Source: UBA11891 sp049890035
GTDB taxonomy: Bacteria > Bacteroidota > Bacteroidia > Flavobacteriales > Flavobacteriaceae
Length of the DNA: 64,000 nt
NCBI GenBank assembly: GCA_049890035.1
Contig: JBMHCG010000050.1
Location: 43,761-107,760, forward strand
Reading direction: 5' to 3'
Shown here: in pieces, positions 35,067-44,770 of the stretch
How the letters are laid out: the number at the start of each line of letters is the position of its first letter
Position numbering within the stretch: the first letter of the stretch is position 1
Notes under the pieces: model-generated
Seen by the model: the letters and a program-made list of their open reading frames with translations, nothing else
Databases searched by the model: none
What the model was told of the DNA's origin: nothing
Translations under genes and position numbers: made by a program

Positions 35067-36260
35067 CTAGGAATTCTTATAGGCTTGCAACCCTTTCTCA
35101 AGAATGTTTGCGGCCTGGAGTAATTTTTCTTCATTGAGAACAAAGGCGATACGGACTTGCTCTTTGCCCAAGTGTTCGGAAGAGTAGAAGCCGGCTGCAG
35201 GGGCCAGCATGAGGGTTTGATTTTGATCGGAAAAGTCTTCTAGCAGGAACCTTGAAAAATCTTCGGCATCGGATACGGGTAGCTGTACAATGCAATAAAA
35301 GGCTCCTTTGGGCTTGGAAACGGCCACCCCATCGATTTTTTCCAAAGCGGTGATAAGGGTTTTTCTTCGACGTCGGTATTCGTCTTTGACTCCTTCCAAA
35401 TAACTGGCAGGAGCATCCAACGCAGCTTCACTCGCCATCAGAGCGAGGGTGGCAGGGGACAAACGCAGGTGCGCAAAATTCATGGCGGTTTGTATCAATG
35501 ATTTGTTCTTAGAAATCATACAACCTACCCGTGCGCCACAAAGACTGTAGCGTTTGGAAACGGAATCAATCATAATGGCATGCTGACTCCAAGCAGGGTT
35601 TTGCAGTACAGAATAATGTTTTTCATTTCCATAGACAAATTCGCGGTACACTTCGTCCACGATGAGGAACAAATCGTGTTTTTGAGCCAACTGCCCCAAA
35701 ATTTCAATTTCGGCTTCAGTATACAAATAGCCTGTTGGATTGCTGGGATTGCATATCAGAATGGCTTTGGTTTTATCGGTTATGTGCGCTTCCAGAGTTT
35801 GTAGATGTGGCAACTTGAATTGCTCCTCAAATTCAGAAACGACAGGAACTACTTTTACGTTGGCTGCTGCGGCAAAGCCGTTGTAATTAGCATAAAAAGG
35901 TTCTGGGATAATGATTTCTTCATCGGCGTCACATATAACATTCAGGGTAAAAGACAAGGCTTCACTGGCGCCTGTTGTGACAATGATATCATCGGGTTCG
36001 ATGTTGATCTGGTGCGCTGCATAATATGTACAGAGTTTTTGTCGGTAGCTTAGGGAACCCTGGGAGGTGCCATAAGGGAGCAGCTCGAGTTGCTGATTGT
36101 GGATTCGGTCCATCGCTTCTCGGGGAGCTGGTATGTCGGGCTGACCAATATTCAAATGCAACACTTCAATCCCTCTGGCTTTGGCTCCTTCAGCATAGGG
36201 TACCAATTTGCGAATGGGTGAAGCGGGAAGACTTTTTCCTTTGTTCGAAAGTGTTGGCAT
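35067..36260 (-). CDS. Class I/II PLP-dependent aminotransferase
   Basis: This is a 397-residue AspAT-like enzyme. It shows HLNIGQPDIPAP, the NPSNPTGYLYT motif binding PLP and substrate, VDEVYREFVYG with the PLP Asp/Tyr, and the Schiff-base Lys in DSVSKRYSLCGARVG. The C-terminal Arg (VRIAFV) binds the substrate carboxylate. The substrate could be aspartate, an aromatic amino acid or another amino acid. It lies 22 bp upstream of murB on the same strand, likely in one transcript. Confidence 0.87.
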   Translation of the reverse strand: MPTLSNKGKSLPASPIRKLVPYAEGAKARGIEVLHLNIGQPDIPAPREAMDRIHNQQLELLPYGTSQGSLSYRQKLCTYYAAHQINIEPDDIIVTTGASEALSFTLNVICDADEEIIIPEPFYANYNGFAAAANVKVVPVVSEFEEQFKLPHLQTLEAHITDKTKAILICNPSNPTGYLYTEAEIEILGQLAQKHDLFLIVDEVYREFVYGNEKHYSVLQNPAWSQHAIMIDSVSKRYSLCGARVGCMISKNKSLIQTAMNFAHLRLSPATLALMASEAALDAPASYLEGVKDEYRRRRKTLITALEKIDGVAVSKPKGAFYCIVQLPVSDAEDFSRFLLEDFSDQNQTLMLAPAAGFYSSEHLGKEQVRIAFVLNEEKLLQAANILEKGLQAYKNS

Positions 36261-36363
36261 CTAAAAAATTAAGGCACAAATATCTACAAAATATTGATGC
36301 TATTGCTATTCAAATTTTGAAACTGTACGAATTGGCACTAAATTGTTGTGAAAATCCCAATGA

Positions 36364-37710
36364 ATGCGCTGGCTTTACTCCTTACTTTGTTGCTTCCTAT
36401 CAGTTGCTGTTTTTGCCCAAGCCGGTTCTGGGAGCTTTTCATTCCTCAGAAAGAAAAAAAAGGAGCGTATCGCTTTTGAACTTATTAATAATTTAATTGT
36501 GGTGCCCGTTTGGGTCAATGGCCAAAAGCTCTCTTTTTTATTGGACACGGGGGTGGGAAAAACGCTGTTGTTCAACAATGCTCGGGTATCTAAAATCTAT
36601 TTTCAAGAAAAGAACGCTTTCCAGCTTACTGGCTTGGGGCAGGGAGCCTCCTTGACGGCTTATCTGACACGCGGGAACACCCTTCAGCTGGGAAAAATTA
36701 GGGGCAATGGTATGTCGGTGCTCCTGGTAGATGAAAACAATTTCGAATTCACCAAACGGATGGGTACCCAAATTGATGGAATTTTGGGCTTTGATTTTTT
36801 CAGTCAATTTCCATTAATAATTGATTACGAAGCCAAAAGGATAACGGTATACCGATCTGCAACACAACCCATTTTTCCTTCCCAAAGCCGACGCTATCCG
36901 ATCCAATTTCATCGAGACAAACCTCATATTTCTTTTTCTTTTACTCTAAAAGAGGGTGTGGATAAGGAAGGTTTTTTTTTAATCGATACGGGATCATCAG
37001 ATGCGTTGTGGCTGTTTGAACAACAACAGCAGATAGAAAAAATTCCTCCTCTTTTCGAGGATTATCTGGGGAGAGGGATCAACGGTAATATATTTGGTTC
37101 GCGCGGGAAGATTCATTCCATTGATTTGGCTGGAAAACAGCTGTCCCAAGTCAAGGTTGCCTATCCCGAAATGCAGAATTTTCATTCAATTGATATGTTA
37201 CCCAACCGACTGGGAAGTGTAGGGGGGGAGTTGCTGCGTCGCTTTACTGTGTATGTAGATTATTCCAGAGGGGCTGTTGGTTTGGTTCCCAACCGTTCCG
37301 TCAACGCACCTTTCTATTTCAACTTAAGCGGTATTGAACTGCAGTACAACGGGGTTAAGTTGGTTCAGCGAAAGCTCAACAATGCCAACAATGTATTGAT
37401 GGATGAAAGTGGAAACAATCAAGGGATAGAGATTTTTTTACGGAATGTGATCCGCTATGAGTTGCAGGACGTAATCGAAGTAGCATCGGTACGAGAAGGA
37501 TCTCCTGCAGCACAGGTGGGCATCCAAAAAGGGGATGTGTTGGACCGCATCAACGGACGCCGTTTGCATCATTTGAAATTGCACCAAATAATCGGTTTGT
37601 TGCAACGAAAACCAGGAAAAAAAATAAAGCTCTCCCTGCGGCGGCAGGGAGAGCTACTAACCAAAAAATTTGTTTTACGTCCGTTATTCAACGGTTCCGC
37701 GAATCTTTAG
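36364..37710 (+). CDS. Exported two-lobed retropepsin-like aspartic protease with PDZ domain
   Basis: The protein has 448 residues and a signal peptide ending near residue 19 (VFAQ). Two aspartyl protease lobes follow: Asp61 in FLLDTGVGKT and Asp208 in FLIDTGSSDAL, so one chain supplies both catalytic aspartates. A PDZ domain occupies about residues 365-440 (VREGSPAAQVGIQKGDVLDRI). It is likely periplasmic and probably recognises C-terminal tails; the target is unknown. The 3' end overlaps the DUF1573 gene by 27 bp in convergent orientation. Confidence 0.85.
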   Translation: MRWLYSLLCCFLSVAVFAQAGSGSFSFLRKKKKERIAFELINNLIVVPVWVNGQKLSFLLDTGVGKTLLFNNARVSKIYFQEKNAFQLTGLGQGASLTAYLTRGNTLQLGKIRGNGMSVLLVDENNFEFTKRMGTQIDGILGFDFFSQFPLIIDYEAKRITVYRSATQPIFPSQSRRYPIQFHRDKPHISFSFTLKEGVDKEGFFLIDTGSSDALWLFEQQQQIEKIPPLFEDYLGRGINGNIFGSRGKIHSIDLAGKQLSQVKVAYPEMQNFHSIDMLPNRLGSVGGELLRRFTVYVDYSRGAVGLVPNRSVNAPFYFNLSGIELQYNGVKLVQRKLNNANNVLMDESGNNQGIEIFLRNVIRYELQDVIEVASVREGSPAAQVGIQKGDVLDRINGRRLHHLKLHQIIGLLQRKPGKKIKLSLRRQGELLTKKFVLRPLFNGSANL

Positions 37711-38043
37711 TGCCACTATGGGGTTTTGTTTGGCATCAGAACTTACCGTAATGGTTTTACGAAAAGGCCCCATTCGGTTGGTGTCATAGCGGACTTGAAT
37801 TTCTCCTTTTTCACCAGGTGCTATGGGGGCACTTGGTTTTTTAGGGATCGTACATCCACAGGAAGAGGTAACCTTGTCAATGGTCAGGGAATTGCTTCCG
37901 GTATTGGTAAAAACGAAGAGGCGGTTGCCATCACTGCCTTTAGCAATGGTCCCAAAATCGATGGTTTGCGATTCAAATTCAATTTCCTGTGCTTGTGACA
38001 TCCCAAATGCCAGCAATGCAATTACTAAAACAAGTTTTTTCAT
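37684..38043 (-). CDS. DUF1573 domain exported protein
   Basis: This is a 119-residue protein with a signal peptide (cleavage near SQAQ, residue 18) and one DUF1573 Ig-like beta-sandwich. The family motif is visible as FVFTNTGSNSLTIDKVTSSCGCTIP, followed by PIAPGEKGEIQVRYD and a second strand set. These proteins are abundant in Bacteroidetes envelopes and have no settled function. It is divergent from valS and converges with the protease gene. Confidence 0.9.
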   Translation of the reverse strand: MKKLVLVIALLAFGMSQAQEIEFESQTIDFGTIAKGSDGNRLFVFTNTGSNSLTIDKVTSSCGCTIPKKPSAPIAPGEKGEIQVRYDTNRMGPFRKTITVSSDAKQNPIVALKIRGTVE

Positions 38044-38097
38044 GATCGTATCGGTTGATAGACCCAGTCCTTATTTTTTTATCACGACTGGGCGATG

Positions 38098-38105
38098 TAC
38101 TTTTG
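38098..38105 (+). promoter_or_regulatory. Candidate -7 promoter box of valS
   Basis: TACTTTTG matches TAnnTTTG 27 bp before the valS ATG, but no good -33 TTTG is placed upstream. An inverted repeat (CCCAGTC at 38063-38069 with GACTGGG at 38086-38092) surrounding a T-rich loop overlaps the expected -33 area and could be regulatory or a terminator of the opposite strand. Confidence 0.3.
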
Positions 38106-38131
38106 TTAATCAAAAACCAGACCAAAAATAC

Positions 38132-40765
38132 ATGGACATTCCTTCAAAGTTTGTAGCTCAAGAGGTAGAAGACAAGTGGTATCGATATTGGACTGAAAAT
38201 CAGTACTTCAAGTCAGTCCCTGATGAAAGAGAGCCCTATACCATTGTCATCCCACCGCCCAATGTCACGGGCGTATTGCACATGGGGCATATGTTGAACA
38301 ACAGTTTGCAGGATATACTGATTCGTCGGGCTCGGATGCAGGGATACAATGCTTGTTGGGTTCCTGGTACGGATCATGCTTCGATAGCAACAGAAGCCAA
38401 AGTGGTAGCCAAACTCAAACAAGAAGGCATTGAAAAATCGGATCTGTCTCGGGAAGAATTTTTAGATCACGCCTGGGAGTGGACGCATGAATACGGGGGT
38501 GTCATCCTGGAGCAACTCAAAAAATTAGGTTGTTCCTGTGATTGGGATCGAACTCAATTTACTTTAAATGACAATTTGTCCAAAGCCGTGATAAAGGTGT
38601 TTGTGGACCTGTACAACAAAGGCCTTATTTACAAGGGGTATCGGATGGTCAATTGGGATCCGGAAGCGCAAACCACACTCTCGGATGAGGAGGTTATTTA
38701 TGAAGAGAAACAAGGCTTATTGTACTATGTCAGTTATCCCATAATCGATAGCGATATGCATCTGACAGTTGCTACGACCCGACCGGAAACAATTTTTGGA
38801 GATACCGCCATTTGTATTCATCCAGAGGACGAACGCTATGTGCATTTGCACGGAAAAAAAGCACGTGTACCCCTAGTAGGAAGGGAGATCCCCATAGTAA
38901 TGGATACGTATGTAGATCCTGAATTTGGAACAGGTTGTTTAAAGGTCACCCCGGCGCACGATCCCAATGATAAAGAATTGGGTGAACGCCATCAATTGGA
39001 GGTGATTGATGTATTTCATCCCGACGGACGCTTAAATGCGCACGCGGGTGAATGGGAAGGTCAAGACCGCTTTGTAGCAAGGAAAAGCTTTGCCAAAGCC
39101 CTGGATGCTGCTGGGTTTTTGATCAAAAAAGAAAATCACACCAACAAGGTCGGAACCTCCGAACGAACCAAATCCGTCATTGAGCCGCGCTTGTCAGACC
39201 AATGGTTTTTAAAAATGGGAGACCTGGTCAAACCGGCCATTGCTGCTGTATTGGATTCGGAAGAGGTGGCTTTGATTCCCAAAAAGTTTAACAATACCTA
39301 CCGCCATTGGATGGAAAACATTCGTGATTGGAACATATCACGGCAGCTTTGGTGGGGACACCAAATTCCAGCCTATTACTATGGAGTGGGCAAAAACGAT
39401 TTTGTAGTGGCTTCTGATGCCACCCAAGCTTTGGAATTGGCTCGTGAAAAGACGGGGAACCCCCAGTTGCAATCCACCGATCTCCGTCAAGACGCGGATG
39501 TGCTCGATACGTGGTTTTCATCTTGGTTGTGGCCCATTTCTGTATTTGATGGGGTATTGCATCCCAATAACGAAGAGATCAATTATTACTATCCAACACA
39601 AGATTTGGTAACGGGACCTGATATACTTTTTTTCTGGGTTGCTAGGATGATTATTTCTGGCTACGAATTACGGGATGAGCGCCCTTTTGAACGTGTTTAT
39701 TTGACCGGTCTGGTACGCGATAAGCAGGGGCGAAAAATGTCCAAGCAGTTGGGTAATTCTCCCGATGCTTTGGGCTTAATAAGAGATTATGGAGCCGATG
39801 CAGTTCGCGTGGGACTCATGTTGAGTACAGCCGCAGGAAACGATTTGCTATTCGATGAATCCCTTTGTCAACAGGGTAAAAATTTCTGTAACAAACTATG
39901 GAATGCCTACCGCTTGATCCAGAGCTGGGAAGTAATAGATAGGCCCCCATCTCCGGTAGCTCAGTTGGCTTTGGACTGGTATGAAAATGCCTTCCATCAG
40001 GCGTTGGAAACCGTTCATGACCATTTTGAAAAATACCGCATTTCAGACGCGCTGATGACCCTGTATAAATTGGTTTGGGACGATTATTGTTCGTGGCTTT
40101 TGGAAGCTATCAAAACCGATGACAACGCGATTGATGCTATTTCTAAGAAGCGAATTACGACACTTTTTGAATCCAATTTGCGCGTGTTGCATCCTTTTAT
40201 GCCTTTTATAACAGAGGAGTTGTGGCATTTTTGTGGCAAGCGAACTACCGAAGAATCCTTGGTGGTATCAGACTGGCCTCAAACCAAAAAATATGATGCA
40301 GTCGTGTTGCGCGATTTCGAGTTGGTACAACAACTGATCGGTGCCCTTCGAAATTTCAGAAAAGAGAAAAATATCGGTTTCAAAGAAGAAGTAACCGTGT
40401 ATGTAGGAACTGATAAAGCCCCTTGGCCTGCATACGAATCACTGATCAAACACTTGGGTTATGTCAGTACGGTTCATTACGAGGTTGCCACAGAGTCGGC
40501 CATAGGCGGAACCTTTCGGGTGGGAAGTACTGAATTTTTTATCCCCTTGGAAGGTAAAATGGATCTTGCTGCAGAACGCAAAAAGTTAGAAGAGGAACTT
40601 CGTTACGCCAAAGGATTTTTGACATCGGTAGAGAAAAAACTTCAAAACGAGCGATTTATCAGCAATGCTCCTGAACAAGTTGTGGCCATGGAAAGAAAAA
40701 AAGCTGTGGATGCACAAAGTAAAATTGCGATTCTGGAAGAAAGTTTGGCTAAGCTTCTGCAATAA
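38132..40765 (+). CDS. valS: Valine--tRNA ligase
   Basis: This is an 877-residue class I synthetase. The HIGH-type motif is in GVLHMGHMLNN, the CP1 editing domain includes TTRPETIFGDTA and HDPNDKELG, and the second signature is GRKMSKQLGNSPD. The last residue of KMSKS is Gln here. The anticodon-binding helices and the C-terminal coiled coil (about 810-877) are complete. The ATG at 38132 gives the usual N-terminus (IPSKFVAQEVEDKWYRYW); the longer open frame upstream is antisense to DUF1573. Confidence 0.96.
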   Translation: MDIPSKFVAQEVEDKWYRYWTENQYFKSVPDEREPYTIVIPPPNVTGVLHMGHMLNNSLQDILIRRARMQGYNACWVPGTDHASIATEAKVVAKLKQEGIEKSDLSREEFLDHAWEWTHEYGGVILEQLKKLGCSCDWDRTQFTLNDNLSKAVIKVFVDLYNKGLIYKGYRMVNWDPEAQTTLSDEEVIYEEKQGLLYYVSYPIIDSDMHLTVATTRPETIFGDTAICIHPEDERYVHLHGKKARVPLVGREIPIVMDTYVDPEFGTGCLKVTPAHDPNDKELGERHQLEVIDVFHPDGRLNAHAGEWEGQDRFVARKSFAKALDAAGFLIKKENHTNKVGTSERTKSVIEPRLSDQWFLKMGDLVKPAIAAVLDSEEVALIPKKFNNTYRHWMENIRDWNISRQLWWGHQIPAYYYGVGKNDFVVASDATQALELAREKTGNPQLQSTDLRQDADVLDTWFSSWLWPISVFDGVLHPNNEEINYYYPTQDLVTGPDILFFWVARMIISGYELRDERPFERVYLTGLVRDKQGRKMSKQLGNSPDALGLIRDYGADAVRVGLMLSTAAGNDLLFDESLCQQGKNFCNKLWNAYRLIQSWEVIDRPPSPVAQLALDWYENAFHQALETVHDHFEKYRISDALMTLYKLVWDDYCSWLLEAIKTDDNAIDAISKKRITTLFESNLRVLHPFMPFITEELWHFCGKRTTEESLVVSDWPQTKKYDAVVLRDFELVQQLIGALRNFRKEKNIGFKEEVTVYVGTDKAPWPAYESLIKHLGYVSTVHYEVATESAIGGTFRVGSTEFFIPLEGKMDLAAERKKLEEELRYAKGFLTSVEKKLQNERFISNAPEQVVAMERKKAVDAQSKIAILEESLAKLLQ

Positions 40766-41399
40766 CGTCAACTCCACCTTTGACCTTTTGATTGAGTGAT
40801 ACCTTTAATGGGGTATCCAAAGGCAGGAATAGATCAACGCGGGATCCAAATTTTATGAATCCAGCGTCTGTTCCTTGCTCTACGTGGGTTCCTTCTTCGG
40901 CATAATTGACGATACGTCTGGCCAAAGCCCCTGCAATTTGACGGTATAAAATTTGCCCAAAGGATTTGTTTTCGAGCACGATTGTTGTCCGTTCGTTTTC
41001 TTCGGAGGATTTGGGATGCCAGGCAACGAGGTACTTGCCGGGATGGTACTTGCTAAAGACAACGCGTCCACTCATGCAGTACCGGGTAACATGAACGTTG
41101 ATGGGTGACATAAAAATAGATACCTGTAAGCGTTTTTCTTGAAAAAATTCCTTTTCAAAAACTTCTTCAATGACGACTACTTTACCATCAACTGGGGCGT
41201 ATAAAAACGAATCATTTTGTAGGGTATTGCGTTTGGGATTTCTGAAAAACTGAAGAATAGCAATCAAAAAAACCAATGCTACGATTTGGAGGGTTTTCTG
41301 CAACCAAAACAGATCGATTGTATATTCAGCACCCAATGCAAGGGTCACAGCGAGGAGAAAACTTACTAGAATAATTTGATGACCTTCTTTATGAAACAT
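40749..41399 (-). CDS. psd: Phosphatidylserine decarboxylase family protein
   Basis: This 216-residue membrane-associated enzyme converts phosphatidylserine to phosphatidylethanolamine through a self-cleaved pyruvoyl group. Two hydrophobic segments lie at about 10-45. The YAPVDGKVV block, MSPINVHVTRYCMSG and the processing site near KFGSRVDLFLP follow, where the usual LGST is FGSR. Cleavage at Gly-Ser should give the pyruvoyl alpha chain. It overlaps the cdsA gene by 11 bp and is the last gene of the rsfS-ftsH operon; its end also overlaps valS. Confidence 0.92.
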   Translation of the reverse strand: MFHKEGHQIILVSFLLAVTLALGAEYTIDLFWLQKTLQIVALVFLIAILQFFRNPKRNTLQNDSFLYAPVDGKVVVIEEVFEKEFFQEKRLQVSIFMSPINVHVTRYCMSGRVVFSKYHPGKYLVAWHPKSSEENERTTIVLENKSFGQILYRQIAGALARRIVNYAEEGTHVEQGTDAGFIKFGSRVDLFLPLDTPLKVSLNQKVKGGVDVIAEA

Positions 41400-42189
41400 A
41401 AGCGATTATTTCGACGGCTAAATATACAAAGGGGGCTGTAAATATGATACTATCCATTCGATCATAAAATCCTCCATGGCCGGGAAGCAGACTGCCACTA
41501 TCTTTGACTCCTGCATGGCGTTTGAATTGCGATTGAATCAGATCGCCTATGGTGGCAAGCGTGGGAATAATAAATGATAAGATGAAAAGCAGGGTGGGGG
41601 TCAAAGCCTTTGACGCAACCCCATAAATGCCGGCCAACAAGAAACAGAAAAATTGCCCGCCCCAGAAACCTTCCCAGGATTTTTTGGGTGATACAGTCGG
41701 CAGCAGTGGGTGTTTGCCGAATTGGCTTCCCACAAAATAGGCCGCACTGTTATTGACCCAGATAAGGCTATAAACATAGAGGAGTAAGTAGGGGTTATTG
41801 GCTTCCCTGTTCCCGCACAGTACAACAATAAAAAAACAGCTCAGTAGCATGTAGCCCAGTGAAAAAATAAACTTCTTTAAAAGACTGTTTATCTGGAAAG
41901 GATAAAAAAGGCGATAACTGAGTAAAGAGCTACAAACAATTGCCAAGCTTGCTAATGTCCAAAGGGTGTTGGTTTCAAAATAGGCTTGGTATTGCCCATA
42001 AAAAAGCCCGATCAGAGCGATGCTGGAGAACAGGGGTGAAAATGTTAGCAATCGATGAAATTCGATAAGGGATAGGATCGAAAAAAGAGCCAAAACAATG
42101 TAAAACAAGAGCGGCCCCTGGAAGAGTGCTAAAACAATTAGTGCTACATAAAGAAAACCGGAGAGGGCTCGTATTTTTAAATCCTTCAT
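41389..42189 (-). CDS. cdsA: Phosphatidate cytidylyltransferase
   Basis: This is a 266-residue polytopic enzyme making CDP-diacylglycerol from phosphatidate and CTP. About eight hydrophobic segments are seen. The C-terminal signature SPKKSWEGFWGGQ, then GDLIQSQFKRHAGVKDSGSLLPGHGG and DRMDSI, matches the CDP-DAG synthase motif with its Mg-binding Asp residues. Its product feeds phosphatidylserine synthesis upstream of the Psd step encoded next. Confidence 0.94.
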   Translation of the reverse strand: MKDLKIRALSGFLYVALIVLALFQGPLLFYIVLALFSILSLIEFHRLLTFSPLFSSIALIGLFYGQYQAYFETNTLWTLASLAIVCSSLLSYRLFYPFQINSLLKKFIFSLGYMLLSCFFIVVLCGNREANNPYLLLYVYSLIWVNNSAAYFVGSQFGKHPLLPTVSPKKSWEGFWGGQFFCFLLAGIYGVASKALTPTLLFILSFIIPTLATIGDLIQSQFKRHAGVKDSGSLLPGHGGFYDRMDSIIFTAPFVYLAVEIIAYVS

Positions 42190-42194
42190 GCAAA

Positions 42195-42779
42195 TTATTC
42201 TTGCAGGATAAGGTAGATGTTTTTTGAAGAACTTCCTTGGGTTAAAAAGTCATTTTCTTTGGCTGTGTCTTTGGCATTCAGCGTCGTTATGTTGGTGGGT
42301 AGATTGCCAAAATATTTGGATTTGAGCAGGGTCATCCCTTCACTTACATCGGGAGCAAATTGGTCCGATCCAGCATAAACAACAAGGCTGTCGGGTAGTT
42401 TGTCCATACTCAGGTTTTGAATTTGATGTTGACAAATCAACATGCCACCTTTATTGGCGACCAGGTATTCGCAGGTGAGTAGCAGTGCTTTAGCATGTTG
42501 GGGAATACTTTCTTCTACGGGTATTTGAAACGTTTTGCCCAAATTGGGGTTCAGACAACATAATTCATCTCGCTTCCAGTTGTTTTCTTGAAGAATTTTG
42601 TCAATGGTTTCAAGAGCTGCGGTTTTGTCTTCGACGAAAATGAATTTTCCTCCTTTGTCAGTGAATTTTTTGGCAAATTCAATTTCAACCGGATCTTTTA
42701 TTTTGGGCATGAAAGGGCTTCTTTCTTCGGTCGTTTCCGATTTCTCCTTTTTACCTAAAAGATTTTTCCAAAGATTCAA
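42195..42779 (-). CDS. LUD-domain protein (LutC/YkgG-like)
   Basis: This is a 194-residue protein with a single LUD domain. The opening charged stretch (about 1-35) is followed by alpha/beta core blocks such as GGKFIFVED, LLTCEYLVANKGGMLI and LPDSLVVYAG. LUD proteins of lutABC operons take part in lactate oxidation, but no LutA or LutB partners are here. Instead it lies between ftsH and cdsA (gaps of 9 and 5 bp), so its role here is unknown and may differ. Confidence 0.8.
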   Translation of the reverse strand: MNLWKNLLGKKEKSETTEERSPFMPKIKDPVEIEFAKKFTDKGGKFIFVEDKTAALETIDKILQENNWKRDELCCLNPNLGKTFQIPVEESIPQHAKALLLTCEYLVANKGGMLICQHQIQNLSMDKLPDSLVVYAGSDQFAPDVSEGMTLLKSKYFGNLPTNITTLNAKDTAKENDFLTQGSSSKNIYLILQE

Positions 42780-42788
42780 ATCCTATGT

Positions 42789-44768
42789 TTATTCCGTTTG
42801 CTCCGCCTTATTGGTGGTACGACTGGTTTTTCTTTTTGGTTTGGGAGCGGCTTCTTCCTCTTTTTGAAAGGGCCTTTCTCCTAAAAGATCAACTAAATCA
42901 TCCTTAAATATAACTTCTTTTTCTAAAAGTCTTTCCGCAAGGGCAATCAATTTATTTTTATTAGCGGCTAAGATCTCACATGCACGTTTGTATTGTGATT
43001 CAATTATTTTAGAAATTTCATCATCGATGATTTTGGCTGTTTCTTCCGAGTAGGGTTTGGAAAAGTTATAATCGGTTTGTCCCGAAGAGTCGTAATAGGT
43101 GATATTACCGATAGCATCGTTCAACCCATAAATGGAAACCATAGCACGGGCTTGCCGTGTAACTTTTTCCAAATCACTCAAAGCACCGGTAGAGATTTTA
43201 TCAAATGTTATTTTTTCTGCGGCTCTTCCACCCAGGGCGGCACACATTTCATCGAGCATTTGTTCGGCACGAACAATCATGCGTTCTTCGGGAAGGTACC
43301 AGGCGGCACCCAGGGATTGTCCTCTCGGGACAATGGTGACCTTGACTAAGGGAGCTGCATGTTCCAAAAGCCAACTGGTCAGTGCATGTCCTGCTTCGTG
43401 GTAGGCAATAGTTTTCTTTTCTTCCTGGGTTATGATTTTGTTTTTCTTTTCCAGTCCACCAACGATTCGGTCTACGGCATCGAGAAAATCCTGTTTTCCA
43501 ACAGATTTTTTATTTTTCCGAGCGGCAATCAAGGCAGCCTCGTTGCACACATTAGCAATATCGGCCCCAGAAAAACCGGGCGTTTGTTTGGCAAGAAATT
43601 CGACATCCAATGATTTGATGACTTTTAAAGGAGCCAAATGCACTTTAAAAATTTCTCGACGTTCGTTCAGATCGGGTAGATCAACGTAAATCTGACGATC
43701 GAAACGACCTGCTCGCATTAAGGCTTTGTCCAAAACATCAGCACGGTTGGTAGCTGCCAAAACAATTACATTGGTTTTGGTACCAAAACCATCCATTTCG
43801 GTTAACAATTGATTCAGTGTGTTCTCTCGCTCGTCATTTGAGCCGGTAATATTGTTTCTACCGCGTGCACGACCGATGGCATCAATTTCATCAATAAAAA
43901 TTATTGCGGGCGATTTTTCTTTGGCTTGTTTGAATAAATCGCGGACACGAGAGGCACCTACACCCACAAACATTTCGACAAAATCAGAGCCCGAAAGCGA
44001 AAAGAAAGGTACTTTGGCCTCTCCTGCTACGGCTTTGGCTAAGAGTGTCTTACCCGTTCCTGGGGATCCCACCAAAAGGGCCCCTTTAGGAATTTTACCC
44101 CCCAATTTGGTGTATTTGGTGGGGTTCTTTAGAAAGTCCACAATCTCTTGCACTTCTTCTTTGGCACCTTCCAATCCGGCAACATCTTTAAAAGTCACCT
44201 TAACGTCCGTATTTTGATCAAAGAGCTTGGCTTTGGACTTTCCAATATTGAAAATTTGTCCACCAGCACCGCCAGCACCACCACCAGACATTCGACGCAT
44301 TAAGAAGATCCATACAGCGATGATGATGATGATGGGTAGAAAGCTGATCAGTACATCCATCCAGCGATTCTCAACCGTTACAAATTCGTAGTTAAAAGCA
44401 ATACCATTACTTTCTGCTTTCTCAAGTTTTCGCTGAAACAATTCGAGGTTCCCAACTTCAAACTGGTAGTGGGGTCCTGTGCTATTGTCTTGTCCTAAGA
44501 AATTTTTCTTAATAACACGTTCGTGAATTTTCTTTCCGAGTGCTTCTTTGTTGAGTGTGATGCGGGCTAGATTTTTATTGACGACAACCACCTCGCCAAC
44601 ATCCCCATCGTTGAGATAGCGTTCGAATTCACTAATGTTGATTTTGTTCAAATTTTGCCAATTGTTGTCTCCGCCAAAAAGGCTCATTCCAAGTAGAAGG
44701 GCAATGACAATTCCGTAGATCCAATACGGATTGAACTTAGGGGCTGGGGTGTTATTTTTCTTGTTCAT
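42789..44768 (-). CDS. ftsH: ATP-dependent zinc metalloprotease FtsH
   Basis: This 659-residue membrane-anchored AAA protease degrades misassembled membrane proteins and regulatory targets. It has TM1 near 15-32, a periplasmic domain, TM2 near 125-142, then Walker A GSPGTGKTLL, Walker B IIFIDEIDAIG, and the second region of homology MRAGRFDRQI. The zinc site HEAGH begins near His457, with a distal Asp in the C-terminal domain. The tail is basic and Glu-rich. The start at 44768 lies 2 bp after the rsfS stop; the upstream ATG at 44813 overlaps rsfS. Confidence 0.96.
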   Translation of the reverse strand: MNKKNNTPAPKFNPYWIYGIVIALLLGMSLFGGDNNWQNLNKINISEFERYLNDGDVGEVVVVNKNLARITLNKEALGKKIHERVIKKNFLGQDNSTGPHYQFEVGNLELFQRKLEKAESNGIAFNYEFVTVENRWMDVLISFLPIIIIIAVWIFLMRRMSGGGAGGAGGQIFNIGKSKAKLFDQNTDVKVTFKDVAGLEGAKEEVQEIVDFLKNPTKYTKLGGKIPKGALLVGSPGTGKTLLAKAVAGEAKVPFFSLSGSDFVEMFVGVGASRVRDLFKQAKEKSPAIIFIDEIDAIGRARGRNNITGSNDERENTLNQLLTEMDGFGTKTNVIVLAATNRADVLDKALMRAGRFDRQIYVDLPDLNERREIFKVHLAPLKVIKSLDVEFLAKQTPGFSGADIANVCNEAALIAARKNKKSVGKQDFLDAVDRIVGGLEKKNKIITQEEKKTIAYHEAGHALTSWLLEHAAPLVKVTIVPRGQSLGAAWYLPEERMIVRAEQMLDEMCAALGGRAAEKITFDKISTGALSDLEKVTRQARAMVSIYGLNDAIGNITYYDSSGQTDYNFSKPYSEETAKIIDDEISKIIESQYKRACEILAANKNKLIALAERLLEKEVIFKDDLVDLLGERPFQKEEEAAPKPKRKTSRTTNKAEQTE

Positions 44769-44770
44769 TT

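Noticed and set aside
37823..38131. 103-residue extension of ValS
   Set aside because: It is antisense to the DUF1573 gene and the family N-terminus begins at 38132.
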